Assembly: GCA_036417435.1 (NCBI GenBank)
Contig: CM070900.1
Location: 114,243,315 to 114,307,314 of the forward strand
Direction of reading: 5' to 3'
From: Inia geoffrensis
Lineage: Eukaryota; Chordata; Mammalia; Artiodactyla; Iniidae
DNA: 64,000 bases
A program made the position numbers and the translations under genes. The notes under the pieces are model-generated. The model worked only from the letters and a program-made list of their open reading frames with translations, was not told the DNA's origin and searched no databases. Positions 12,706 through 24,463 of the stretch are shown here, one piece after another. Position 1 is the stretch's first letter, and each line of letters opens with the position of its first letter.

Positions 12706-12884
12706 ATATCTCACCAGGTTCTAGGCTGGAGCGATGAGGGAAAACAGTTTATCATGATGAAATCTCTGAACTCCAATCATTAATAGAAAATGGTACATGA
12801 CTTCAGGCAGAAAGAGCAGGTTCTACAAGGAGGAAAATCTCAGACTGATTAACAGAGTTCTCTCTTACCACACTGGAAGCCAAA
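12706..12884 (-). repeat. Inverted duplication, arm 2 (179 bp)
   Basis: Near-perfect inverted copy of 10858-11035. It interrupts an antisense L1 relic whose sequence resumes after it, so this arm is the inserted copy. tgtac flanks it on both sides (12701-12705 and 12886-12890). No A tail. Confidence 0.93.
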
Positions 12885-13049
12885 GTGTACAAGTATACAT
12901 GGGCTTAAATATCCTTTTTAAAAATGCAAGCATACAGTAATACTGTCCTGCACCTTGCTTTTTTCTAAGCAGCAACATATCTTGGAGATCATTCCCTTTT
13001 TTCGATGGCTGTGTAGTGTTCCATTTCTATGAAATCATTCAGTGGGTTT

Positions 13050-13150
13050 CCCTGATCACCCACAAGGGTAATTATTATCTCCACTTTACTGATAAGGAAC
13101 TAGGGTTCAAGGTTTCACAGACAGGAGAGTCAGAATTCAGAAAAGATTCG
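13050..13150 (-). repeat. MIR SINE relic, antisense
   Basis: attattatctccactttact, gataaggaactagg and gtttcacagacaggagagtc: reversed MIR core. Confidence 0.6.
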
Positions 13151-13361
13151 AAATATTGCAATATCCTATCTTAATTTTCAGTTTTATGCTTCAGAAATGT
13201 ACTTAATCATTATGCTTCTGTGTTGAAAAAGATACTGCCAAGTGGTTCTTTTCATTTCACCAACTGCTACTATTTCTGGAGTGATTTTGTTTTCCTAAGC
13301 AGAATTCCTTTCCACTTCCACATGCCTCTCTTGCGGGGCTGTAACCGTGCACTGGTACTGG

Positions 13362-13375
13362 CCTGTAGAGGGCAC
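13362..13375 (+). promoter_or_regulatory. CTCF-like site
   Basis: cctgtagagggcac, one mismatch to CCASYAGRKGGCRS. Isolated in intergenic DNA. Confidence 0.3.
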
Positions 13376-14596
13376 AACTGTTGAAGACCCTAGCAATACT
13401 TCCATCTCTCAGGCCATTTCCTCACACAGTCTTGATTTCCTTTTCCCCAGCACCGGAGACTCCTCCAGCTCTTTCCCTTTAACAGGACGAGTATACTGAC
13501 AAAGTCTTCTCATAGGGTGGTGGGTGCTAGACTAAGCTATTTGACTATAAGTTAAAGTAAATTTGGGTGGCCAGCATTTTTAGGTCTCGTGATTATTTTC
13601 ACTGGGTTCTGCAGTTACCACAAGGAAAGAGCAGCAGAGTTAGCTCCAGAAAGAGGCTTGGCGGTGGCTTCAGGGCCTGTGTAGCCCCAGGCAAAAGGAA
13701 AGCCACCACTCCTTATTCACCTTCCCAAGGTAGACATCAGGTATTCAATCCCTGCACTCTATGCTGCTGAGAACTGATTAGGATTCACAGTCTCTCAATA
13801 CAGCATTCTAGGCAGGCACTCCCAAGTGATTGCCAATGACCAGGAAGATTACACTCTCCCACGTTTCACTTAAAGCACAGATGAGGCAAATTTCATTCTT
13901 CCACAGTGACTTGTCTTTCTCATTATACACAAAGTGATTCAAATATTTTGCTCTTATTACCTCTCCTGCTGGTGTTTTTTTTTGAACTTGATTTTTGATG
14001 GGTATAATATTATTATTTTATTCAGTCCCCAACTATGAACAATTTGTTTTTTTTCAATTATCTGATGCTTTCAAGTGTAATATTAACCACCACTACAGTT
14101 TAATTACTGAGTTCTCATATCTAATCCAAATAAATCTATTTAAGTAACTGATCTGTGATCAGGGCTTTGCTGAGTTGATTGGTTGGATTTATCTATGATC
14201 TCATTGGTGCAATACAATTCAGAGATGCACATTTACAAGAGTATCAGATAGGGTAGCTGCACTTGCTGTGAAATAATATTATGCATTTTTATATCTTACA
14301 AGGATGTATGCTTTTAGTTTATTGCAAGTATATAATGAACCATCCAATATGCCCTGGATTCTGGACACTAGAGGATAATGTTCAGCCTAAAAAGGTGAAT
14401 AAAAATTTGTTCACATTCTATTGTAACTGAAATGGAAACAGACCTACATGACAGGAGGATGTTAACTAAGTTTTAGCAAGAGGCCCATAGTCTAGAGAAT
14501 CCTGGCTCCTTTAAGGCCCTAGTTTACCTTATAGTGGAGCTGCCTCTGCAAGGCACTTCCCGAAAAGAACAGGAAAGGGTGTGACCCTTGTCAACA

Positions 14597-14740
14597 ATTG
14601 AAAGAGCTGGGCTTTGGAATTAATCACTGCTCAGTGTCTTACCAGCTGTATGATACTGAGCAAGTTATTAATCTTTAAAAGTCTCAGTTTCCTCATCTGT
14701 AAGAAGGAAGTAATATCTTCTAACTTGCAAGGATGATGTC
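14597..14740 (+). repeat. MIR SINE relic
   Basis: gtcttaccagctgtatgata, ctgagcaagttattaat and tctcagtttcctcatctgta in MIR order. Confidence 0.85.
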
Positions 14741-15542
14741 CTAAAGATGAGAAATAGGTTTAAATAGTTTTTAAGACAAAGTTTTTTTGGTTTCTTATGA
14801 AGTTGCTGTTTCTGATGTTTTTGTTAGAATTAAAGCAGGCAGTGTTGCACAGGCCTGGGTCTGGGAAGTGACTCCAGGGTTAATTAGCAAGAGGTCCACA
14901 GACTACTGAGTAGTTTTCCTCCTATGTGGTTTGGATCTCTGACCCAGGCTCTGAAACCCAGAAATTGGCTTATTCTTTCCAGGTAGACGTGATTCACCAG
15001 ATGCTGATCCTTGGGGGATGTATGCACAAAACATTTCTTTCCATTCTGTCACTGGGTACCCATTGAGGCTTCCCTGATGCTCTGGCACCTGTAACTGTAA
15101 ATGCTGTCACTATGCTTTATTCTCTCTGTAGCTTTTTTACTACTTGAAATTGCATTCTAAGCTGATTGGTTAACTTGTTCATTATTTGACTCCACCATTA
15201 AAAATATAAATTCTATGAGGGAAGGCAATTTGTCTCTCTTTTTTACCATTTGATCCTCAGTGTCTAGAAGAGTGGCTGGAATGTACAGTGATTTCAACAG
15301 ATAATTTGTTAAATGAATAAATAATTTAAATAATTGTACTCACTCTGTGCAGCTGAACATAAAACTCAGCTCTGATTCAAGAACTACTAAATAATTCACT
15401 CATACAAAAATACTATTGGGCAATGTTGATTTTACTGAACATTTTGTATGGGAAATGAAGATAGGGTTTATATTGGTACTCTTCATTAAAAATTGCTCAG
15501 CCTAACTACAACAAAAAGAATATAAATTAAAACTGCACCAAG

Positions 15543-15907
15543 GGACTTCCCTGGTGGCACAGTGGCTAAGAATCTGCCTGTCAATGCAGGGGACATGGGT
15601 TCAAGCCCTGCTCCAGGAAGATCCCACATGCCATGGAGCAACTAAGCCCGTGCGCCACAACTACTAAGTCTGAACTCTAGAGCCTGTGAGCCACAACTAC
15701 TGAGCCCATGCGCCACAACTACTGAAGCCCATACACCTAGAGCCCATGCTGCGCAACAAGAGAAGCCACTGCAATGAGAAGCCTGCGCCCCACAACAAAG
15801 AGTAGCCCCCACGCGCCACAACTAAAGAAAGCCCACGTGCAGCAACGAAGACACAACGCAGCCAAAAATAAATAAATAAATAAATTTATAGGACAAAAAA
15901 AAAAAAA
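15543..15907 (+). mobile_element. CHR-1-like long-form SINE
   Basis: About 350 bp with the undeleted middle (repeated gccacaactac words) and tail agccaaaaataaataaa. Duplication aaactgcaccaag / aaactacaccaag at 15530-15542 and 15908-15920. Confidence 0.92.
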
Positions 15908-16809
15908 AAACTACACCAAGAAGCTTGAGGAGCCAATGAGGAGTGAAGAGAACTTCCTCAGGAGATCGGGGGAGGGAATACGGAAGGGGAAACAAAAAGC
16001 CCACGTGGAGTGTGGGAAGTCTTTATGTGAGAGAGAGGCAGCGATGGGAGATGCGTTACACACGGGAATTATCAAGTAAGTAAATATGTAAGGATAATGT
16101 GAGCTAGCTTTCTCACTGTCAGAGAAGGGAATTAAAAATATGGAAAGGGAGAAAACTAAAATCAATCGTGGTGTCGGATAAGAATTGAAGGTATGGTATA
16201 GTCTCATAATTTTTAATATAGAAGTAAATAAACAAATATAGGTGTAACTATGTGTCTGTTTGTTAAGAGGGCCTGGGAACAGAGACACCCCAACAGGAAG
16301 GAGCACACCTAACGCCAGATCTTGACTTCAGAACACCATTCTCCACTAAAAGCTTCCTTGAAGAAATTAATAATTCCAAGTCCAGGTCAGAAAAAGTACA
16401 AGATGACCCTGGGACATCTTTTTGAATCAGGAAATAAGGAAATACTCACAGAATGATGGAAATAAGTCAAAACGACAGAGGAGCCAGCTTTAAGGAGCTC
16501 CCACTGACCAAATCTAGGATAATTTGACCAACAAAATAAATAATGATAATAAAAGATTATAATCCATTGAACATAATAGAAACTAATAAGTCCATAGTGA
16601 TATAACTAAAAGAAACAAATTAATAAATCAAAATTTTAATACTGAAAGAGATAGTTACACAATTTCAAAGTACCCTACCACAAAACATTACCTATTACAA
16701 AAGAAAAAGACTAAATTTACAGTGGAGAATCCTGGCAGCCATGACTTCAATCAGACGGCCAGAATGAACATCATCATTAATGCAATAATTCAAAATTATG
16801 TACCATCTG

Positions 16810-17092
16810 GGCTTCCCTGGTGGCGCAGTGTTTGAGAAACTGCCTGTTAATACAGGGGACATGGGTTCGAGCCCTGGTCTGGGAAGATCCCACATGCTAC
16901 GGAGCAACTAGGCCCGTGAGCCACAACTACTGAGCCTGCGCGTTTGGAGCCTGTGCTCCGCACCAAGAGAGGCTGCGATACCGAGAGGCCCGCGCACCGC
17001 GATGAAGAGTGGCCCCCGCTTGCCACAACTAGAGAAAGCCCTCGCACAGAAACAAAGACCCAACACAGACAAAAATTAATTAATTAATTTTA
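16810..17092 (+). mobile_element. CHR-type SINE (intermediate form)
   Basis: Starts gggcttccctggtggcgcag; tail acaaaaattaattaatt. Duplication aaaattatgtaccatctg / aaaattatacaccatctg on the two sides. Confidence 0.92.
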
Positions 17093-17455
17093 AAAATTAT
17101 ACACCATCTGATAGGTTACAATGAGAACACAGCGTCATTTCTGTGATATCCCTGCCAAAGATGTATAATCTGAATTGAGTCAAAAGGAAACGCCAGGCAA
17201 ACCCAAATTAAGAGAAATTTTACAAAATATCTACCCTATAATCTTAAAAGTATCACGGTAAAGAAAACAGAAGGAACCATTTCAGATTGAAAGAGGTTAA
17301 AGAGTCCCAGCAGCTAAGCACAATACATGATTCTCACTGGATATTTTTGCCATAAAGAACGTATTACGGATAGTGAGCAACACAGAAATGGAGTCTGAGG
17401 GTTAGATGGTAGTAATGTATCAAAGCTAATGCCCTGAGATTGATGGCTTTATTTT

Positions 17456-17657
17456 TTTTTTTGCGGTACGCGGGCCTCTCACTGTTGTGGCCTCTCCCGT
17501 TGCGGAGCACAGGCTCCGGACGCGCAGGCTCAGCGGCCATGGCTCACGGGCCCAGCCGCTCCGCGGCATGTGGGATCTTCCCGGCCCGGGCCACGAACCC
17601 GCGTTCCCCTGCATCGGCAGGCGGACTCGCAACCACTGCGCCACCAGGGAAGCCCCC
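17456..17657 (-). mobile_element. CHR-2-like SINE, minus strand
   Basis: Complete, with duplication gatggctttatttt at 17442-17455 and 17658-17671 (identical). Confidence 0.93.
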
Positions 17658-17825
17658 GATGGCTTTATTTTGGTTACAAAAAGAATGTATTTGTTTGTAA
17701 AATATATACCCTAAAGTTTTCCAGAGTGCAGGGATATCATGTTGGCAACTTACTCTTAAATAGGGAAAAAAAGTTTTTTGTACTTGCAACTTTTCTATAA
17801 GTTTGTGATAGCTTGAAATTTTTGA

Positions 17826-18570
17826 AAAATTGAACTTGAGGATTGAACCTAGACACCAAGATGCCATTTGTTACCTACCAGATTTGTGGAAATGTAAAAG
17901 TCTGACAATACATTGTGCTGGCAAAGCTTTGGGAAAACAGGAACTTTCATTTATTTCTGTTGGGAGTATAAATTGGTATAACTCCTTAAGAGGGAAATGT
18001 AGCAATGTCAGTCAAAATTCCAACTGTATATATCATATATGTTGTCCAACAATACCAACACTGGGAATTTATTCTGTGGGTATGCATGTGCTAATGCAAA
18101 ATAAGCTCTGTATAAGTGTACTCAATATTGTAAATTCAAACCATTGGAAATAACCCAATGTCCACAAATAGGTTCAATTAATTATGATATATCAATAAAA
18201 TGGAATACAGTGAGACAATAAAAAGAACTAGAAAGCTCTCTATGTGGTGATAGGAAAGATGTCCAAAATATACAGTATAATGAAAAAAAATTAAGGTACA
18301 GAAAAATGTATGTAATAAGCTAAATTCAGTGTTTAAAAAAAGCACAAAAGGAAAATAAAAATCAATATTCATATTTGCTTTTATGTGTGTAAAGAAATTT
18401 GAAAGCTTACATAAAAAAGCAATAACAGTGGTTAGCTGGTGGAGAGAGGGGTGAGCACTGAGGGACCAGGATATTAAGGAAACTTTATGGTCCGTATTTC
18501 TATACTTCTGCTGAAACATGTGTTTCTATCTTCTATTTAAAAAATTAATTTTAAAAATCCCTCATTAAAC
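17826..18570 (+). mobile_element. Old L1M-type ORF2 end and 3' UTR
   Basis: Decayed L1 text: aggaactttcatttatttct, ccaacactgggaatttattc, aaaccattggaaataaccca, ccacaaataggttcaatta, aatggaatacagtgagacaa. Many stops; a relic. Confidence 0.65.
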
Positions 18571-20806
18571 ATTTTTGTTTTTCAAAGTCTTTCTTTTAAC
18601 CTAGTGGCTACTTCCCTTTACTCCTTCTCTAAAGGGTCCGGTAAGCTGGCTCTTCACTCCTCCCAGTATTCCTCAGAAACTTATATTCCATTCTCCTCAA
18701 ATATAACCCAAAACTCAGCCCTCTCCTAAATTCTATCTCCAAACCTACTTACCAACTCTTCAGGGAAGTGACCAAAACAAAGGACCCTATGTGGAAGGCA
18801 ATGATGCTCCCTTAATGGTAGGGGGAGGAAGGCGGGTTCTGACAACTACTCCCAAGTAGTTTATCAAAGCATTTTTTTCTAAATACATACATTCTTTGCC
18901 CAAGAGAAACTCCAACAAACGGGATTTCCTCCACCTCATGAAGTACTCGTTTACCCACTAGTGGTGACCCTCTGTCTACACACACAGCATTATTTGCCCC
19001 TGCTCTTCATTTTGGTGGGTCCTGATATGCATGGGCCACCATCCCTCTTATCTAACATGAACTAAGTTCCATCTACATCTAAACAGGCCAAAGGCTCTAC
19101 CCAAATTGGGAGAAACATTTAAGAACTAGTCAAAACTTAGGATTTGGGGCTCAAACTCAAGATGAGAAGGATAAACAAATCCTCTCCAAACGGAATCTAG
19201 TTCTGATATATTTTCCTGCTTTCTAATTAAAGCCAAATGTTTCAATATATCCCAAACTAGCTCTGATGAAATTCACTGCAAATTTTGTCTTTTAAAAGCA
19301 GATGAACTTATATGTACATTGTTAACAGATTTATTTCAATGCATGCTAGTTTTCAGTGTGTTTGTCACGGGGTGCCATGGATCTCTACCACAGATGGCCC
19401 AAGCTCTAGTCTTTGATGGACTGACACGTTTGCTCCCTGGACCACACACGTACCAAAGAATTGTGGGAGCCACAAGTTGTCAGAATACCCTCTCACACAA
19501 CATTTTACCATGATTTTTCTCCCTGCCAGTGATACAGGGGATCCAGTGAAAAAGACTCCATGATATCAGGGGTCAGTTAACACCAACACTGGTAAAAGTA
19601 AAGTCCTCTGACTTGATCACATTTCAAAATAATCTCGAACATTTCAGCAGGGCATTAAGAATCTACCGTAGGTGTTATCCCATTTGATCTCCACAACTTG
19701 AGGTGGCTATAATTATCCCTATTCTCTGAGTCAGGAAATGAAGACTCAGAGATGATCACTGAATTTCCCCAGATCACACACCTAGGAAGGAACAAGGTTG
19801 TGAGGTGCATGAACTAGGCTTACCTTCAGTGATCTCAGAGTAAAGCTCTGATTATCAAGTGTAATAACTCTATCAGTAATGGGTATTTCTAAATTCAAAT
19901 GAGTTTAAAATTTTATGAGACTAATGCCTCAAGAAGAGAGTCTTCAGAGGCTGGGAATTCCACAAAATAGGAGCTAAAAAGGTTAATTTATTCTGACAAA
20001 AGGATGATTAATATAAGGTAAGATTACCTATCTCTAATTAACCTAGTCAGTATTGAATCTTAACAAGAACGATATGGATAACAGAAATGTCACTCAGAAA
20101 GAATTCAGCTGAGACAGTCTGAAGACAGTACCATTCTGGGAATGATAATCATTATATTTGTTGGCCACTGGGAACACTAAAAATCATCTTCATATTTAAG
20201 CCAGAACCTAAAATACTTCTTTATTCAAACCTCTCTTAAGGGGACTATGAGGTGTAAGATTAACAAGTACATTTTAACATCTACTTAAATAAAAAAGTGT
20301 CTTTCAAAGGTCTAAACGAAGATCTATTTTTTTTTAACTGACGCCAATTCTACTTATTATATTCAAAGCCCTTCTAATAAAAATAGTTAAACATTGTTAC
20401 TGATCTATATTCTTAATTGACCAATGATTAATAATAGGCCTAACTTCTCTCCCTCACTGACCCCTCTTATACCTGCCATATTCCAATAGGAAGTCAGACA
20501 AAACAACTATAATATTATTTATTAATAATATTTCTGATGACTGTGGAAAATCAATGGTACTTTAATCATGCCTAACTAAAAATCTTAGGCACTGAAGAGA
20601 TCTGGTTTGCCATATCCTATGGGCTACAGTTTGTGTGTTTTTGTTTTTCTTTTCATTGTAAACTGCAGTATCAAATAAGAATAAAGGTTATCATTTACTT
20701 TAGTTTTATAATAATAGAATGTTGAATGGGACTTTTTCTGTTGTCTTGAAATTAGTTATTCTGGCTGAAAAATGATGACAAAAAGGCACACGGATTTCAT
20801 GCTTTT
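18571..20806. other. Intergenic, mostly unique
   Basis: Only the MIR near 19.7 kb is recognised. Nothing else supported up to the second L1. Confidence 0.55.
19670..19820 (-). repeat. MIR SINE relic, antisense
   Basis: tcccatttgatctccacaac, attatccctattctctgagt, aggaaatgaagactcagaga and cagatcacacacctaggaag: reversed MIR. Confidence 0.75.
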
Positions 20807-21681
20807 AAAGGCCTCTCCAGACTCCCTCTTGTGAGAGCACCAGAATCACAACTAACTGCTGAACAATCACTGACAGGAAGACACTGGAATTCACCAAAAA
20901 AGACACCCCACATCCAAAGACAAAGGAGAAGCCACAATGAGATGGTACGAGGGGCACAATCACAATAAAATCAAATCCCAAAACCTCTGGGTGGGTGACT
21001 CACAAACTGGAGAACAATTATACCACAGAAGTTCCCCCAGTGGAGTGAAGGTTCTGAGCCCCATGTCGGGGTTCCCAACCTGGAGGTCCGACAACAGGAG
21101 GAGGAATTCCCAGAGAATCAGACTTTGAAGGCTAGCAGGATTTGATTGCAGGACTTTGACAGGACTGGGGGAAACAGAGACTCCATTCTTGGAGGGCACA
21201 TACAAAGTAGCGTGCACATCAGGACCCAGGGTGAAGGAGCAGTGACCCCACAGATTGAACCAGACCAACCTACTAGTGTTGGAGGGTCTCCTGCAGAGGC
21301 AGTGGTTGGCTGTGGCTCACCTTGGGGACAAGGACACTGGCATCAGAAGTTCTGGGAAGTACTCCTTGGTGTGATCCTCCCGGAGTCCACGATAAGGCCC
21401 ACCAAAGAGCCTGTAGGCTCCAGTAATGGGTCGCCTCAGGCCAAACAACCAACAGGGAGGGAATCCAGCCCCACCAACCAGCAGACAAGTGGATTAAAGT
21501 TTTACTGAGCTCTGCCCACCAGAGCAACAGCCAGCTCTACCCCCACCAGTCCCTCCCATCAGGAAGCTTGCACAAGCCTCTCAGATAGCCTCATCCACCA
21601 GAGGGTAGACAATAGAAGCAAGAAGAACTACAATTCTGCAGCCTGTAGAACAAAAACCACATTCACAGATAGACAGACAAA

Positions 21682-22586
21682 ATGAAAAGGCAGAGGACTA
21701 TGTACCGGATGAAGGAACAAGATAAAACCCCAGAAAAACAACTAAATGAAGTGGAGATAGGCAACCTTCAGAAAAAGAATTCAGAATAATGATAGTGAAG
21801 ATGATCCAGGACCTCGGAAAAAGAATGGAGGCAAAGACTGAGAAGATGCAAGAAATGTTTAACAAAGACCTAGAAGAATTAAAGAACAAACAAACAGAGA
21901 TGAACAGTACAATAACTGAAATGAAAAATACAGTAGAAGGAATCAATAGCAGAATAACTGAGGCAGAAGAACGGATAAGTGACCTGGAAGACAGAATGGT
22001 GGAATTCACTGCCACGGAAGAGAATAAAGAAAAAAGAATGAAAGGAAAAGAAGACAGCCTAAGAGACATCCGGATCAACATTTAATGTACCAACATTCAC
22101 AGTATAGGGGTCCCAGAAGGAGAAGAGAGAGAGAAAGGACCCAAGAAAATATTTGAAGAGATTATAGTCAAAAACTTCCCTAACATGGGAAAGGAAATAG
22201 CCACCCAAGTCCAAGAAGCACAGAGAGTCCCAGGCAGGATAAACCCAAGGAGAAACACACCAAGGCACAAAGTAATCAAATTGACAAAAATTAAAGACAG
22301 ACAAAAATTATTCAAAGCAACAAGGGAAAAACAACAAATAACATACAAGGGAACGCCCATAATGTTAACAGTTGATTTCTCAGCAGAAACTCTACAAGCC
22401 AGAGGGGAGTGGCACGATACATGTAAAGTGATGAAAGGAAGAACCTACAACCAAGATTACTCTACCCGGCAAGGATTTCATTTAGATTCAACAGAGAAAT
22501 CAAAAGCTTTACAGACAAGCAAAAGCTAAGAGAATTCAGCACCAACAAATCACCTCTACAACAAATGCTAAAGGAACATCTCTAAG
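21682..22586 (+). pseudogene. LINE-1 ORF1 of second copy (frameshifted)
   Basis: The ATG at 21682 opens the frame (MKRQRTM). A one-base loss before 21789 shifts it, and the coiled coil then reads from 21789 (SRITEAEERISDLEDRM) to a stop at about 22085. The C-terminal part (GKEIATQVQEAQRVPGRINP) reads in another frame from 22185. At least two frameshifts. Confidence 0.85.
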
Positions 22587-23300
22587 TGGGAAACACAAGA
22601 GAAGAAAAGGACCTACAAAAACAAACCCAAAACAATTTAGAAAATGGTAATAAGAACATACATATCAATAATTACCTTAAATGTGAATGGATTAAATGCT
22701 CCAACCAAAAGATACAGGCTTGCTGAATGGACACAAAAACAAGACCCATATATATACTGTCTACAAGAGACCCACTTCAGACCTAGGGACACATACAGAC
22801 TGAAAGTGAGGGGACGGAAAAAGATATTCCATGCAAATGGAAATCAAAGGAAAGCTGGAGTAGCAATACTCATATCAGATAAAATACACATTAAAATAAA
22901 GAATGTTACAAGAGACAAGGAAGGACACTACATAGTGATCAAGGGATCAATCCAAGAAGAAGATAAAACAATTATAAATATATATGCACGAAACACAGGA
23001 GCACCTCAATACATAAGGCAAATGCTAACAGCTATAAAAGAGGAAATTAACAGTAACACAATAATAGTGGAGGACTTTAACACCTCACTTACACCAATGG
23101 ACAGATGATCCAGACAGAAAATTAATAAGGAAAGAGAAGCTTTAAATGACACAAAAGACCAGATAGATTTAATTGATATTTATAGGACATCCCATCCAAA
23201 AACAGCAGATTACACTTTCTTCTCAAGTGCCCATGGAACATTCTCCAGGATAGAACACATCTTGGGTCACAAATCAAGCCTTGGTAAATTTAAGAAAACT

Positions 23301-23509
23301 GGGACTTCCCTGGTGGCACAGTGGTTGAGAGTCCGCCTGCCAATGCAGGGGACACAGGTTCGTGCCCCAGTCCGGGAAGATCACACATGCCACGGAGCGG
23401 CTGGGCCCGTGAGTCATGGCCACTGATCCTGCGCGTCCAGGGCCTGTGCTACGCAATGGGAGAGGCCACAACAGTGAGAGCCCACGTACCGCAAAAAAAA
23501 AAAAAAAAA
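23301..23509 (+). mobile_element. CHR-2-like SINE in second LINE-1 ORF2
   Basis: Complete SINE with an A tail inside the endonuclease region. Its flanks are a diverged 14-bp duplication (aatttaagaaaact / gatttaatgaaatt). Confidence 0.9.
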
Positions 23510-24259
23510 GATTTAATGAAATTGAAATCATATCAAGCATCTTTTCTGATCACAATGCTATGAGATTAGAAATAAATTACAGGGGAAAAAAAAGAAAAAA
23601 CACAAACACATGGAGGCTAAATAATACGTTACTAAATAACCAAGAGATCACTGAAGAATTCAAAGAGGAAATCAAAAAATACTTAAAGACAAATGACAAC
23701 AAAAACACGACGATCCAAAACCTATGAGATGCAGCAGAAGCAGTTTAAAGAGGGAAGTTTATAGCAATACAATCCTACTTCACAAAATAAGAAAAATCTC
23801 AAATAAACAATCTAAACTTACACCTAAAGGAACTAGAGGAAGAAGAACAAACAAAACCCAAAGTTAGTAGATGGAAAGAAATCATAAAGATCAGTGCAGA
23901 AATAAATGAAATAGAAACAAAGAAAACAATAGCAAATATCAATAAAACTAAAAGCTGGTTCTTTGAGAAGATAAAATTGATAAACCTTTAGCCAGACTCA
24001 TCAAGAAAAAGAGGGAGAGGGCTCAAATCAAAAAAATTAGAAATGAAAAAGGAGAAGTTAAAACAGACAATGCAGAAATACAAATCATCATAAGAGACTA
24101 CTACAAGCAACTCTATGCCAATAAAATGGACAACCTGGAAGAAATGTATCAATTCTTAGAAAAGAATAACCTTCCAAACTGAACCAGGAAGAAACAGAAA
24201 GTATGAACAGACCAATCACAAGTAATGAAATTGAAACTGTGATTAAAAACCTTCCAGCA

Positions 24260-24463
24260 GGGGCTTCCCTGGTGGTGCAGTGGTTGAGAGTCTGCCTGCT
24301 GATTCAGGAGACACAGGTTCATGCCCCGGTCCGGTAAGATCCCACATGCCACAGAGCGGCTGGGCCCGTGAGCCATGGCCGCTGAGCCTGTGCGTCCGGA
24401 GCCTGTGCTCCACAACGGGAGAGGCCACAACAGTGAGAGGCCCACGTACCACAAAAAAAAAAA
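24260..24463 (+). mobile_element. CHR-2-like SINE in second LINE-1 ORF2
   Basis: Complete SINE flanked by aaaaaccttccagca at 24245-24259 and 24464-24478, a perfect 15-bp duplication. Confidence 0.93.

Larger units (their letters stand above)
12290..13040 (-). mobile_element. Old L1M-type 3' end, antisense
   Basis: Segments such as ttttcaaacagtacaaaaag, ccactcattctgcccc, cctgcaccttgctttttt and tatcttggagatcattccc are typical of the reverse strand of old L1 3' regions. Split by the SINE at 12396 and the inverted-duplication arm at 12706. Confidence 0.65.
13151..15529. other. Intergenic, mostly unique
   Basis: Apart from the MIR at 14597 and a CTCF-like site at 13362, no element recognised. 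14040-14300 is AT-rich with TTTAATTA, TGATTGG and ATGCAT-type words and could be a conserved regulatory element; this is a guess. Confidence 0.5.
16260..17825 (+). mobile_element. Old LINE-type 3' repeat, copy A
   Basis: Diverged, homologous by eye to 30770-31950 (shared order: gcacacctaa..cagatc, gtgatggaaa..gtcaa, aataaataatgatag, caaaattatgt..catctgatagg). Interrupted by SINEs at 16810 and 17456. Family assignment (L1M 3' region) is tentative. Confidence 0.5.
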
